Part shown: positions 44,889-54,626 of the stretch, piece after piece
Position numbering within the stretch: position 1 is the first letter of the stretch
How the letters are laid out: the number at the start of each line of letters is the position of its first letter
Assembly (NCBI GenBank): GCA_005938025.2
Contig: VCCI02000003.1
Span: forward strand, 62,001-126,000
Length of the DNA: 64,000 bases
From: Inquilinus sp. KBS0705
Lineage (GTDB): Bacteria; Bacteroidota; Bacteroidia; Sphingobacteriales; Sphingobacteriaceae
Direction: 5' to 3'
Position numbers and translations under genes: made by a program
The notes under the pieces: model-generated
Seen by the model: only the letters and a program-made list of their open reading frames with translations
Databases searched by the model: none
What the model was told of the DNA's origin: nothing

Positions 44889-46532
44889 ATGAGTCCAGAT
44901 CAGTTTAAGGAATTATATATTTCGTTATTTAATCAAACTGAAACACCTATTTGTGTCGTTAAGGCTGACGCACCGCAATTTACCGTGATTGCTGTAAATA
45001 ACTCGTTTAAAGCCAGTACATCCACCGATATAACCGGTATGATAGGAAAAGGGGTATTCGACATCTACAGGCCTTACGACGAACAAAGCACTAAGCAATT
45101 TGATTTAATAAAGAATGCGCTTGGTAATTGCTTGCAGGAAAAGCGACCCGTTCGGCTACCTGTACTTCACTTCGATGTTATCAATGATGGTTTGGAAGCA
45201 ACCCAAAGAACATATTGGCAATTCGAGTTAAATCCCGTTTTGGACGGCAGTAATATTGTGGAGTATATAATGTGTGTAACCAGGAATGTAACCGAACAGG
45301 AAAATAATAAAAACCTGATAGCACAAGCCGGCCAAAGAGAAGAAGCGCTTCTTATACAGTTAAAGACTGTAAACGAAGAACTTGAATTTGCTAATGCGAA
45401 ACTAAAGCAGACTGTAACGGAACTTAGCACATCAAAAGATGAACTTCATCAATTAAATAATCAACTGGAAGATCGCGTTTATACCAGAACGCAACAATTG
45501 GCTGCCAGTGAAGCTAAATTTAAGTCAATTCTAAATTTCATCCCTCAAATCGCCTGGACGAGTTCGGTAGACGGCAATGTGACGTTTTATAATAACCGCT
45601 GGTACGAATACACTGGGTTAAACTTTGAGCAAACGAAATCGTGGGGGTGGAAAGAAGTTATTCACCCCGATGATATTGAATATAATTTATCCGCGTATGC
45701 TGCTATATTAAAAAATGATATTGCCGGTGAATTTGAGATACGCGAAAAACGCCATGATGGTGTGTACAAATGGCACCTTGTACGAATAGAGCCTTTGAGA
45801 AATGCAGAAGGGAAAATAGAGTTGTGGATAGGAACTGCGACAGATATACAGGAATTAAAAGATGAACAACAAAAGAAGGACGATTTTATTAGCATTGCAA
45901 GCCACGAATTAAAAACCCCTTTAACTGCATTAAGCGCCACGCTACAATACCTGAATCAAAAAAAAGATAATTCGCTACATACTTCTACTACCAAGCTTAT
46001 TTCTCAAGCCAACAAAAGTATGGTTAAGGTAGAGACGCTAATAACTCGCCTTTTGAACGCCAGCCAAATAAACTCAAAAGGTCTGAAGCTCAATAAAACA
46101 TGGTTCAGCCTTTTGGAATGCGTTCAGGAAAATATTGCCGACCTTGCTGCAATATATAAACGTCAGATCATTATTAATGGCCAGGATGTTACTATTTACG
46201 CCGATGAATTCCAAATTGGACAAGTAGTAGTCAACCTTATTTCAAATGCTATTAAATATTCTCCTGCTATCTCAGAAGTTCTGGTAGATGTAAGCACCGA
46301 GGAAACAAAAGTAAAGTTATCAGTAACCGACTACGGTACAGGAATTAGTGAAGATCAACAACCACTATTATTTGACCGATATTTCAGGGGCCACGGCAAC
46401 GAAGTGCAATATTCCGGCATCGGGCTTGGATTATATATCTGCTCGAAGGTAATAGCGGAACATGAAGGAAATATTGGAGTTAACAGCCAACTAGGCAAAG
46501 GCAGTACTTTTTGGTTTACTTTGCCTTTATAA
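44889..46532 (+). CDS. PAS-domain sensor histidine kinase, soluble
   Basis: 547 residues without signal peptide or membrane helix. An N-terminal PAS domain (about 10-135), a coiled coil (about 140-205), a PAS_3/S-box domain (about 208-325, YTGLNFEQTK and WIGTATDIQ), HisKA with His339 in SIASHELKTPL, and HATPase with NLISNAIKYS, VTDYGTGISE and GIGLGLYICS. It phosphorylates itself and then an unknown response regulator; none is adjacent. It would sense a cytoplasmic signal. The HTH gene upstream is a possible partner. Confidence 0.92.
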   Translation: MSPDQFKELYISLFNQTETPICVVKADAPQFTVIAVNNSFKASTSTDITGMIGKGVFDIYRPYDEQSTKQFDLIKNALGNCLQEKRPVRLPVLHFDVINDGLEATQRTYWQFELNPVLDGSNIVEYIMCVTRNVTEQENNKNLIAQAGQREEALLIQLKTVNEELEFANAKLKQTVTELSTSKDELHQLNNQLEDRVYTRTQQLAASEAKFKSILNFIPQIAWTSSVDGNVTFYNNRWYEYTGLNFEQTKSWGWKEVIHPDDIEYNLSAYAAILKNDIAGEFEIREKRHDGVYKWHLVRIEPLRNAEGKIELWIGTATDIQELKDEQQKKDDFISIASHELKTPLTALSATLQYLNQKKDNSLHTSTTKLISQANKSMVKVETLITRLLNASQINSKGLKLNKTWFSLLECVQENIADLAAIYKRQIIINGQDVTIYADEFQIGQVVVNLISNAIKYSPAISEVLVDVSTEETKVKLSVTDYGTGISEDQQPLLFDRYFRGHGNEVQYSGIGLGLYICSKVIAEHEGNIGVNSQLGKGSTFWFTLPL

Positions 46533-46750
46533 CAAAAGATTCAATCATTTGAAACCTTGCCACTTTTAAGAATTGGTTTTTGCCATGTTTTATTGTTTAG
46601 TTTTCGATGGCGAGATACATTATCACCTTGGGAACTGCCGCTGATATAAAATATAAATACTATTGGGAGTGCAGTTCGCACCAAACTTATCAGGAGTTTG
46701 AATGTTCTTAATAATAACTAAAGGGCGGGGTTGTTCTTTAGTCAATAGTT

Positions 46751-46786
46751 AATTCTTCGGAAAATCAGATTCCGAAGAATTTTTTG
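46751..46786 (+). terminator. Rho-independent terminator after the PAS kinase
   Basis: A perfect 11-bp stem (46751-46761 with 46771-46781), 9-base loop and T run. The 219 bases between the kinase stop and this hairpin hold no convincing gene. Confidence 0.8.
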
Positions 46787-46912
46787 TTAATACCAGCAAC
46801 AAATATAGTGCAGGTTTAACTTATAGTACCGCAACTATTCTCCTATCCCACTCTTTCCAACTAATCTAAACCAAAGCTAATTATTGACGGCTTTTACTAA
46901 TCCCTTTAAATA

Positions 46913-46945
46913 TAAAAGGCATCCGTATAATACAGATGCCTTTTA
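46913..46945 (-). terminator. Terminator hairpin beyond the glycosidase gene
   Basis: A perfect 11-bp stem (46913-46923 with 46935-46945) with an A/T-rich loop. It lies 19 bases after the stop of the minus-strand gene at 46965 and may work both ways. Confidence 0.65.
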
Positions 46946-46964
46946 ATAACAATATTAGTGCAGT

Positions 46965-48554
46965 TTAATTTTCCTGTACCATTAAAAAGTACTGGCAAAG
47001 CGCGCCGGCTGCAAAGCCAGACATATTGCCACCGAGAATTACTGTGCCCGGCGCATAATCTCTTTTGTAGATATTCATTGAAGCAAGCTTGGGGTCACCA
47101 GTTCCTATCTGGCCACCAACTTTTGTAAAGCTTTGTAACCAACTGGGTAATGTAGTTGCACGTGGGTCGTATGCTATATAAACGGTAGCGGCCCTGTTTA
47201 TATTGAAAGATACATAAGAATTCAGCTTACTGGCTTTCTCATCATTAGCCGTCTTTATCAATAATGCATTAGCCAAATAACTTGGTATATCCTTAATTTG
47301 ATAAGTCCTATCGGTATAGTAAGTACTGCCTGTTGCCAGTGCAGTTGTTTGCGGTTTTGCGATAGAGTATCCTGTAAGCCCTGAAACTAAAGCTACCGCA
47401 GGAGATGGTTCTGTAACTGGTACCACTACCGGTACCGTTGGTACATTTGTTACCGTATCTGAAGAAGCATTAGTATGCAATGTTTCGAAAGTTTCGCCTA
47501 CTAATTTGTTAATCCATTTTATATATGGCGTAGCCCATTTTGCTATGCCGTAATGTTGCTCACCCCCATTTTTATAAGGTTCGTCAAATAACTCATAAAC
47601 TAACACCGCTTTAACCGTAGGGTTTGCTTTACATTTAGTTATAAAGTTTGTTAAGAAGGTGTTTTGGTCAGCCTCCAGGGTGGCTAAATTGCTGGCTCTA
47701 AAATTAGTTTCAGTGATCCATATGGGTTTACCCGGAAATAAGGTGTTCAATTTGATGGTGATATCGCTGATCTTAAGCGATGTGGATCTTGCAATAGCAG
47801 CCTCCATATCAGAATACCAGTGGTAAGCAAGGATATCATACTTCAACCCATAGCTTTCGCAAAACTTTATGAAACCCCAATGTAACCAACCGGCAGATAT
47901 CATCGTTTGCGCATCAGGGTCATTCGCGTGTATCCCTTCACTCATACCGGTCAGATAAGCCGCGGTAACGCGTAGTTTTTTTTGATCGTAATCTTCTGTA
48001 ATACGGCCATCTTTTCCGGATAAGATCGATCTTACATCAAGGTCGTTACCCAGGTCGTAATAGTTAAACACCGCGGCGTATTTAGCAGCAAAATTCGCTC
48101 CTATAGTTTTACCTTTTGTGTATGCGGCATCCTCAGTATCACCGTAGTCAAGGGTTCTGGGGGTCAGCATCGGAAGCAGGGTAACGTTGCCTGCCGCAGC
48201 TGCATCTAAAAGTGGTTGCAAAACTTTTGGAACCGTACAAGTGCCGTCGCTGGTAGACAATACATTAATACGGTAAATACCCATTCCCATTTTTTTGATC
48301 ATATCAATTTGCGCCGCGGCTGGGGTACCCAAATAAGCGAGGTCGCCAAGTGGATGACCGTTTACGCCCAATACAAATGAAGATGATGAGTTTGAACCGG
48401 GAATGGAGGTGGATTCCAAAGCAGAAGCAGAAAGCGTTGCTAAGTTACCTGACGCAGCTTTGGGTTCAACAAACGAGTCTTTTTTACAAGATCCAAGTGC
48501 GATAGTTATGGCACACACGAGTGCCAATAAACTTTTTGAATAGTTTTTAATCAT
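46965..48554 (-). CDS. Secreted TIM-barrel glycoside-hydrolase-like lipoprotein
   Basis: 529 residues. The lipobox LGSC puts the lipid on Cys23; a Ser-rich linker follows. The body (about 60-350) is a clan-A-like barrel: nucleophile Glu282 in PIWITETNF and a later YELFDEPYKN. The usual acid/base Glu of N-E motifs is replaced by Asp171 in YYDLGNDLDV. The C-terminal part (about 410-529) is a beta domain of unknown kind. It probably acts on a plant or microbial polysaccharide at the cell surface; the exact GH family is not resolved. It diverges from the T9SS cargo gene. Confidence 0.75.
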   Translation of the reverse strand: MIKNYSKSLLALVCAITIALGSCKKDSFVEPKAASGNLATLSASALESTSIPGSNSSSSFVLGVNGHPLGDLAYLGTPAAAQIDMIKKMGMGIYRINVLSTSDGTCTVPKVLQPLLDAAAAGNVTLLPMLTPRTLDYGDTEDAAYTKGKTIGANFAAKYAAVFNYYDLGNDLDVRSILSGKDGRITEDYDQKKLRVTAAYLTGMSEGIHANDPDAQTMISAGWLHWGFIKFCESYGLKYDILAYHWYSDMEAAIARSTSLKISDITIKLNTLFPGKPIWITETNFRASNLATLEADQNTFLTNFITKCKANPTVKAVLVYELFDEPYKNGGEQHYGIAKWATPYIKWINKLVGETFETLHTNASSDTVTNVPTVPVVVPVTEPSPAVALVSGLTGYSIAKPQTTALATGSTYYTDRTYQIKDIPSYLANALLIKTANDEKASKLNSYVSFNINRAATVYIAYDPRATTLPSWLQSFTKVGGQIGTGDPKLASMNIYKRDYAPGTVILGGNMSGFAAGALCQYFLMVQEN

Positions 48555-48979
48555 TAGGGGTATTTTAATTAATCAATAGTTATGGGTTTGTACGGAATGA
48601 TTAACTAAAAGGTTTATTATTTATGAAAATTTGATAAAAAAATATCGTTATGAATGAGTTTATGCTCGTTTAACGATATATTTCGTAAGAAAAATCATTA
48701 TTTAAAGAATAAGTGATGTATTTTTTCAATAGTTCAGATATTATTAAAAAAAAGCACGCGCTTCGGAGTTTAACTATGATTGCCGGCTGAAAAAACTATA
48801 GCATCTCTATGGAGATTGATGGAATGAAAGCGTAAAAAATTTACGTTTTAAAGGACAACTTGGTGCTTAACCTTGTTAGGTACAGCTTGTAGGTGTTACT
48901 TGGCATCAGGCTTGTGATTTTCAAGTTGATATATTGGATTATAAAGCAGCAGTCCTTATTGTTGATATTTTTTAGTTTC
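48555..48979. other. Divergent regulatory gap
   Basis: 425 A/T-rich bases between two divergently read secreted-protein genes. A near-inverted pair around TCGTTTAACGATATATTTCG (48667-48686) might be a regulator site. No gene is seen. Confidence 0.35.
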
Positions 48980-51961
48980 ATGAATTACATCAAACCTTTA
49001 CTTAAGACACTGTTTTTCCTGGCGTTGTTGCATACCAGTATGGCGTCGGCTCAAACTATAAGTATAAATTTTCAACCGAGTGGCACATCAACCCCAAGCG
49101 GTTATAAGGCAGATGTAGGATTGCCTTATGATGCCACACGCAAATACGGATGGGTGGATCCCTCTACAAAACAGCCGATAGACCTACAGGATAATATGCG
49201 GCTACGCAGTGGTTCCGGAGATGTTAAGCAATTGTCGTTAGTGCAAATGCAAGCTACAACCAGTTCTCAGGTGCCGGGAACTTGGGAGTATGCGGTAACA
49301 AACGGCCGTTACCGGGTTACGGTAAGTTCTGGCGACGTGGGATATTACGATAGCAATAACCAGATCAATGTGGAAGGATTGCCCACCATCTCAGATTTCA
49401 CCCCCAGTTCAACAACAAAATACCGGACAGCCACAGCAGTAGTGCAGGTTACCGATGGTAAACTTACAATTGATGCTACGGGCGGGGTAAACACCAAAAT
49501 GAATTATTTAACCTTTACACCGGCCACAAGCGTAACAGATACCGAAAGCCCCACTGTAAGTGCCCGGTTAACGGGTACGCAAACTTCAGCCGGTGTTTAC
49601 AGCAACCAGGTTAAGATTTATGTTACTGCAAAAGATAATGGCGCAGCGGGGCTGGCATCATTGCAGTATTCGGTAAACGGTGGATCGTACATTAATTATA
49701 AATCGCCTTTAACTATTAATATAGCAGGCACCTATACGCTAAAAGTAAAAGCAATAGACGGAAATAAGAATGAAAAGACCAGCACATCTAGTTTTAAAGT
49801 AACAACACCAAAGGTTACCGGTGTGTACATGTCCTTAAAAAATATGGACCTTATTCCTGCCAATGATGTGTTGGTGTTTTCATTAATACAAACCCCCTGG
49901 CGGCGTACAAGTCCCACCACAACTCCGTACAATGCTAATCATGATAAAGTAAAGCTTAGAGTATACAACAAGGGGACGGGCAAATTAAACATTACTAATT
50001 TAAAGCTCTCTAATACTGTATCGTGGAAGATAGCATCAGTTAACAGTGATACAGCCGTTAGGTTACCGTTTTCGGTAAATTCAAAAGCTTACAGCGATGT
50101 GGTTGTGCAGTACACGGCCAAAGATGTTGGCACCAGGGTAAAAGTACTTAATGATACGCTTACCATCACAAGCAACGATAGTATAGCCCCAATAAAAAAA
50201 GTAAACCTGCATGGTATATGGCAGTTAGCGGGCGAAAGCACAAATGAGCCCTATGCGCAGCAAATAATCAGTGCTTTTGGCTATACAACCAACACCGGAT
50301 ACGGGCACGACGATGGAGACAATAATGGAACCGCCCGGGTGGCCGGTTCCAGCGAAGTAAACGCGTCGTACTTTGTACAGGCAGATAAAAGTAAACCGGT
50401 TACTGTCTATCAAATGGCAGCTTATCACAGTTGCTGCTCGGCGGTAGAATCTGTAAAATATTTTGCTAAAGGTTCGTCGTCAACAACCAATTTGTTTACA
50501 CATAACAACCTCGATGGACAATCCGTAATACCAAGGCTTGCTAACTCAAGCACGTCCCCTGCTCAGGGAACATTTAATTTTTCCGGATCTTTTGGATTTA
50601 AGATCGGTTCGTCCTCTTCCGACAGAACCCAGAATAGTAATGGGCTCATTGGGATAAGGGTTTTGAAAGTGATAGATGCCGAAGGTAATATTGTCCCCAA
50701 TGCCTACATTTTTGATTGCGATTATTTAGGTACTGAATATACAAATTACGATTATCAGGATAATGTTTACTACATCGATAATATTAAACCAGAGTCCGGT
50801 TCGGCCCACTATTCCGATCTGGCCTGCACCACATCATCCGATGTCAAGTTTGCAAGTACTTTAACAGGCAGCACTACATCTGTCAACCTTGCCCTTAAAA
50901 ATACCGGTAAGCAATACAGTGACGGGACGAGTGATTCTGAAATTAAGCTGGCCAGCGTAGAGGTAGTTGGCCCTAATGCTTCAGAGTTTTCGGTTGGCGC
51001 TTTGCAAACTTCAACGCTTGCTGTTCAAGGCACCACGCAAATAACGGCTAAGTTTAAGCCGGCCAGTGTAGGTATAAAAAATGCGGCTATCCTTGTACAT
51101 TACAACAGCGCATCGTCACCGCTTCGTATCCCGTTGTATGGCAATGCCAATAATAGCACTTCTACAGTAAGTGTGGTAAAACGAATAAAAGGGGGGGCAG
51201 ATGCTAATGTGACTATTGATAATAAAGTTTTCGAAACGGATAAAAGCTATCGGAGTGGTTCAATTAAACTGGATATGCAGGTGGTTAAATCAGACGTTGC
51301 CGCAACCGATGATGACCAGCTGTATCAAACCTACCTGTCTGCAGCTACCGACTTGGCAGAAACAAAGTATGCGATACCTATAACGAACGGGAGTTACTTG
51401 GTACGCATGCACTTTGTAGAAAATTATTGGACAACCCCCGGTGCAAGGGTTTTTAGCATATTTATGGAAGAAAAGCAGGTGCTTTCTAACTTTGACATTT
51501 ACAATGAAGTAGGTTACCGGCAAGCTTTGGTGAAAGACTTTAAAGTGACCATAAGTGATGGCGTAATGAGTGTAAGATTCGTCCCAACGGCAAACAGGGT
51601 TGCAATTGCGGGATTAGAAATATATAAAGTCAATAGTACACAAGCTGCTGTGGCCATGGCTGTTGCTCAGCAACCTTTGATAGAAGAACCAAAACCGATT
51701 GCCGCTTTAACTGTGTACCCAAATCCTAGTTTGGGGACTTACTTTAATATTAATGCCCGCAGTTTGCCTGGTAATCAGAAGGCTGTATTAAACGTTATTA
51801 ATTCCTGGGGACGACTGGTACAAACCCAAGCAGTGTTAATTGATGGGGATGGAAATCTTACCATGCAGGTTTCTATGGGCAAAACCTTAGAACGGGGAGT
51901 ATATATTATTCAACTTGTCTCAGAATCAAAAACTTTATTCTCAAAGTTACTTGTCGAGTAA
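48980..51961 (+). CDS. Large malectin-like cargo protein of the type IX secretion system
   Basis: 993 residues from ATG 48980, where a normal signal peptide starts (MNYIKPLLKTLFFLALLHTS); a GTG at 48893 would add 29 residues and is rejected. The order is: a malectin-like/PA14-like region (about 25-180), an Ig-like domain (about 190-275), middle domains with choice-of-anchor-like sequence, a second malectin-like domain (about 735-880), and a C-terminal type A sorting domain (about 905-993; TVYPNPSLGTYF to ERGVYIIQL). T9SS cargo is cut and attached outside the cell via SprA. It should bind sugars. Confidence 0.85.
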   Translation: MNYIKPLLKTLFFLALLHTSMASAQTISINFQPSGTSTPSGYKADVGLPYDATRKYGWVDPSTKQPIDLQDNMRLRSGSGDVKQLSLVQMQATTSSQVPGTWEYAVTNGRYRVTVSSGDVGYYDSNNQINVEGLPTISDFTPSSTTKYRTATAVVQVTDGKLTIDATGGVNTKMNYLTFTPATSVTDTESPTVSARLTGTQTSAGVYSNQVKIYVTAKDNGAAGLASLQYSVNGGSYINYKSPLTINIAGTYTLKVKAIDGNKNEKTSTSSFKVTTPKVTGVYMSLKNMDLIPANDVLVFSLIQTPWRRTSPTTTPYNANHDKVKLRVYNKGTGKLNITNLKLSNTVSWKIASVNSDTAVRLPFSVNSKAYSDVVVQYTAKDVGTRVKVLNDTLTITSNDSIAPIKKVNLHGIWQLAGESTNEPYAQQIISAFGYTTNTGYGHDDGDNNGTARVAGSSEVNASYFVQADKSKPVTVYQMAAYHSCCSAVESVKYFAKGSSSTTNLFTHNNLDGQSVIPRLANSSTSPAQGTFNFSGSFGFKIGSSSSDRTQNSNGLIGIRVLKVIDAEGNIVPNAYIFDCDYLGTEYTNYDYQDNVYYIDNIKPESGSAHYSDLACTTSSDVKFASTLTGSTTSVNLALKNTGKQYSDGTSDSEIKLASVEVVGPNASEFSVGALQTSTLAVQGTTQITAKFKPASVGIKNAAILVHYNSASSPLRIPLYGNANNSTSTVSVVKRIKGGADANVTIDNKVFETDKSYRSGSIKLDMQVVKSDVAATDDDQLYQTYLSAATDLAETKYAIPITNGSYLVRMHFVENYWTTPGARVFSIFMEEKQVLSNFDIYNEVGYRQALVKDFKVTISDGVMSVRFVPTANRVAIAGLEIYKVNSTQAAVAMAVAQQPLIEEPKPIAALTVYPNPSLGTYFNINARSLPGNQKAVLNVINSWGRLVQTQAVLIDGDGNLTMQVSMGKTLERGVYIIQLVSESKTLFSKLLVE

Positions 51962-51987
51962 ACAATAACTTATCAATTAGGCAATTG

Positions 51988-52287
<300 letters not shown>

Positions 52288-52567
52288 CTAACTTGTATAT
52301 CGTTGATTGTTAAAATCTTACAAAGAGCCCCTGCGAGCAGGTAGTCGTTTAGGTATTGCCATATTGACTATTCCTAGTAAAGGTAATAAACCGGTAGTAA
52401 ATAACAAATTTCAAATGTAAAAATATTTAAATGTATCCAAAGTGTATTAAGTGGCCATCCTGCTAAATTAATTTGTAATAAAGTAAGATAAAAACATCGG
52501 TACTACCGAAAAGCTTGTCATTTTGTATGAAATCTTCTGGCCAAATTTGCACTATAATCATCAAATC

Positions 52568-52837
52568 ATGGCAACAGAAATTATAACAAAAGAAGATCTC
52601 AACGAATTCAGAGAACTGCTATTAAACGACTTTAAAGCAATTCTTCAGGGCAAGCCTACTGCCGAAAATACTAAATGGCTCAAAAGTTATCAGGTTAAGA
52701 ATATGCTGAAGATATCTCCGGGCACGCTTCAGAATCTTCGAATTAACGGGACTATTAATTACACAAAAATTGGCGGGATCCTATATTATAAGCACGAAGA
52801 CATTCAACGTTTACTTGAGGGCAAAAACAAAAGATAG
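52568..52837 (+). CDS. Excisionase-like HTH protein
   Basis: 89 residues from ATG 52568; the frame extends upstream to 52523 but without conserved sequence. The C-terminal half is a winged HTH_17-type DNA-binding domain (LKSYQVKNMLKISPGTLQNL, then INYTKIGGILYYKHEDI). Such small proteins serve as excisionase or control proteins in Bacteroidota mobile elements. It is the first gene inside the inferred element. No integrase is next to it. Confidence 0.75.
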   Translation: MATEIITKEDLNEFRELLLNDFKAILQGKPTAENTKWLKSYQVKNMLKISPGTLQNLRINGTINYTKIGGILYYKHEDIQRLLEGKNKR

Positions 52838-52938
52838 TAAATCGAGGATCGCAATCAACTGCTTTGGCAACGTGATTTTACCGCCGAAACAGTTTAACGC
52901 TGATTATCAGCAAATATAAATCTGGCGATTATCCTATA

Positions 52939-53577
52939 TTATCGTCCCGGCCTATTTGGCTTCTGCTCATTAGCTGCAATAGCTTCGGTCAATTCAACTA
53001 TATCTTTACACCAATCAGGGATTCGTTGCTCCTTAAAAACGATTTTGCCGTTTTTAAGAGTTAATAAAAGCTGTGGCTGTGTCTGAATTGCCGGATTGTT
53101 ATTGAAGCCTGAAAGAAGCATTATCTGATCAAAATGATTCACTATTTTAAGCAGACTTTGAGGGCCCTGCTCAAAATTAATCTTGATACTGGCCGCATCT
53201 ACGAAGTGTCCCTTTTGTTTTACACGCAAAGCTACACGGTCCATTGAAGCTGCTATATTTGGCAGGAAGAGGTAGATCAGCCGGGTTTCGTATCCTGCAC
53301 TTTTAAACAATTCAGCACTCTCTGATAAAAAATCATTTCGCAGATTTGTCTCTACCGTCAGATGTAGGCCCGTACCTAGTGCCTTACTTTTAAAATTGAG
53401 GTATACCCTGTTTACCGCTGATTCGAGTGCATCCTCCGCAATGTCAGGGAATTGCTTCTCAATTTTAAATTTTTCAATATCCGGATCGAAAATTAACGTA
53501 CCAGGCCGAGAAAAAAAAGTAGAAAAAGTGCTCTTACCAGCACCATTCGGACCCGCCACTACAGTAAAAACCGGCAT
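52939..53577 (-). CDS. Zeta-toxin-like kinase
   Basis: 212 residues. The P loop GPNGAGKST (9-17) opens a zeta/UNAG-kinase-type NTPase; a second motif ETNLRNDFL (about 74-82) and an Arg/Lys-rich lid (DRVALRVKQKG) fit the family. Zeta toxins phosphorylate UDP-N-acetylglucosamine and block wall synthesis. The gene starts three bases after the preceding small gene, as toxin genes follow antitoxins. It could instead be a harmless AAA-type kinase; activity is not shown by sequence. Confidence 0.72.
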   Translation of the reverse strand: MPVFTVVAGPNGAGKSTFSTFFSRPGTLIFDPDIEKFKIEKQFPDIAEDALESAVNRVYLNFKSKALGTGLHLTVETNLRNDFLSESAELFKSAGYETRLIYLFLPNIAASMDRVALRVKQKGHFVDAASIKINFEQGPQSLLKIVNHFDQIMLLSGFNNNPAIQTQPQLLLTLKNGKIVFKEQRIPDWCKDIVELTEAIAANEQKPNRPGR

Positions 53578-53580
53578 GCG

Positions 53581-53922
53581 TTATCGCTTTTTTACTATAT
53601 GTTCCTTGCCGGTTTCCAAGTCATATGCTACAGTTTCCTGTGAACCATCTTTGTACCGGTGGACAAATGTATTTGGCAATCCTGCAGGATAAGAAATATA
53701 CAATCCATTATCCAGTGCCTTATTCACTAGTTGTTGTGCAGGAAGCTCTAAATATTCAGAGAATTGAGAAGCGTTCAATTCAAAAACATCAGGATGACTT
53801 AGGTCATCCATTAGCTTATAAAGTTCGCTGGCTTTATTAATGCCTAATTTAAGTGTTTCCCATTCTTCTAATCGAAGGAAAACGCCGCGTGGACGTTGTC
53901 CATTATCAAGTATTACTTCCAT
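53581..53922 (-). CDS. Probable antitoxin partner of the zeta-like gene
   Basis: 113 residues. The N-terminal RPRGVFLRLEEWETLKLGI resembles the start of small antitoxins that first bind DNA or the toxin; the rest is not recognised. It lies directly upstream of the zeta-like gene in one transcript, which is the standard order of antitoxin and toxin. Assignment is by position and size. Confidence 0.5.
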   Translation of the reverse strand: MEVILDNGQRPRGVFLRLEEWETLKLGINKASELYKLMDDLSHPDVFELNASQFSEYLELPAQQLVNKALDNGLYISYPAGLPNTFVHRYKDGSQETVAYDLETGKEHIVKKR

Positions 53923-54009
53923 AGGAGCGCTTTAGATAATAATCAAATATAATCATATTTAACAAATGTAATGCCTAAGGGTTAACAGGTTCTTGGTAGA
54001 TTAAGCCGG

Positions 54010-54573
54010 TTAACTGCTTTTACCCTGATTGAATTTACCTGCATAAACTGATTCGAAAGATTGTTTTAAGAATTCTAATGCTTTCTTTTGCTCCCTCACT
54101 TTTCCGACACGTATCGCGTCAACTAAGGCCAGCATATCATAAAGCTTTTCATCAGCCAGTGCTGCTTTCACTTGGTTAGGGTAAAGCGGGGTTATGGCCT
54201 GGCCTTTTACCTTTTCTTCAGGACTTGCCCAAACGTAATGATCTTCTGCAATGAAGGAATCTTTGAGAATAGGCGCACTATGTGCGGTGGGCATTCCTCT
54301 TACAACAGCGCCAGGTTCGGCAGGAAAAACAAACTTCAAGCCATGCTCAATAAAGTTATATAAAGCTGTTTTAAAAACGACCCGCTTATCAGGGCTGATC
54401 AGTTTGGCGATCATGGACCGGTTTAAAGACTCACTGATCTCGGAATTACTAATAAACAAACTTGCGGCGAGGTCTTTATTTAGCCAATCCCTATTGGATG
54501 CGATGATTTTCAGAAGCACCACCAGATCATGTGGCCTCATACCATTATGTGCTTTCATATACAAATTTATCAT
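54010..54573 (-). CDS. Winged-helix-like regulator on a mobile element
   Basis: 187 residues; a second ATG at 54558 (MKAHNGMRPHDLVVLLKI) may be the true start, giving 182. The N-terminal 65 residues look like a winged helix (IASNRDWLNKDLAASLFISN, then SEISESLNRSM). The C-terminal part has EEKVKGQAITPLYPNQVKAA, a block I associate with similar proteins on Bacteroidota elements. A perfect palindrome lies ten bases upstream of 54573, suggesting autoregulation. Confidence 0.6.
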   Translation of the reverse strand: MINLYMKAHNGMRPHDLVVLLKIIASNRDWLNKDLAASLFISNSEISESLNRSMIAKLISPDKRVVFKTALYNFIEHGLKFVFPAEPGAVVRGMPTAHSAPILKDSFIAEDHYVWASPEEKVKGQAITPLYPNQVKAALADEKLYDMLALVDAIRVGKVREQKKALEFLKQSFESVYAGKFNQGKSS

Positions 54574-54582
54574 TTATTCTTC

Positions 54583-54601
54583 AATTCGCAAATCGCGAAT
54601 T
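54583..54601. promoter_or_regulatory. Candidate operator palindrome
   Basis: AATTCGC and GCGAATT separated by five bases, a perfect 7-bp inverted repeat directly before the start of the winged-helix gene. It is a good site for a dimeric regulator. Confidence 0.6.
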
Positions 54602-54626
54602 GTACCAATATTTTAATTAGCCTGCA

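Noticed and set aside
46698..46752. 16-codon peptide (MFLIITKGRGC start) before the terminator as a leader peptide or RiPP precursor
   Set aside because: Too short and with no biosynthetic or regulated gene following on that strand.
48893..48979. GTG start at 48893 for the T9SS cargo gene
   Set aside because: It would add 29 residues in front of a normal signal peptide; ATG 48980 fits secretion better.
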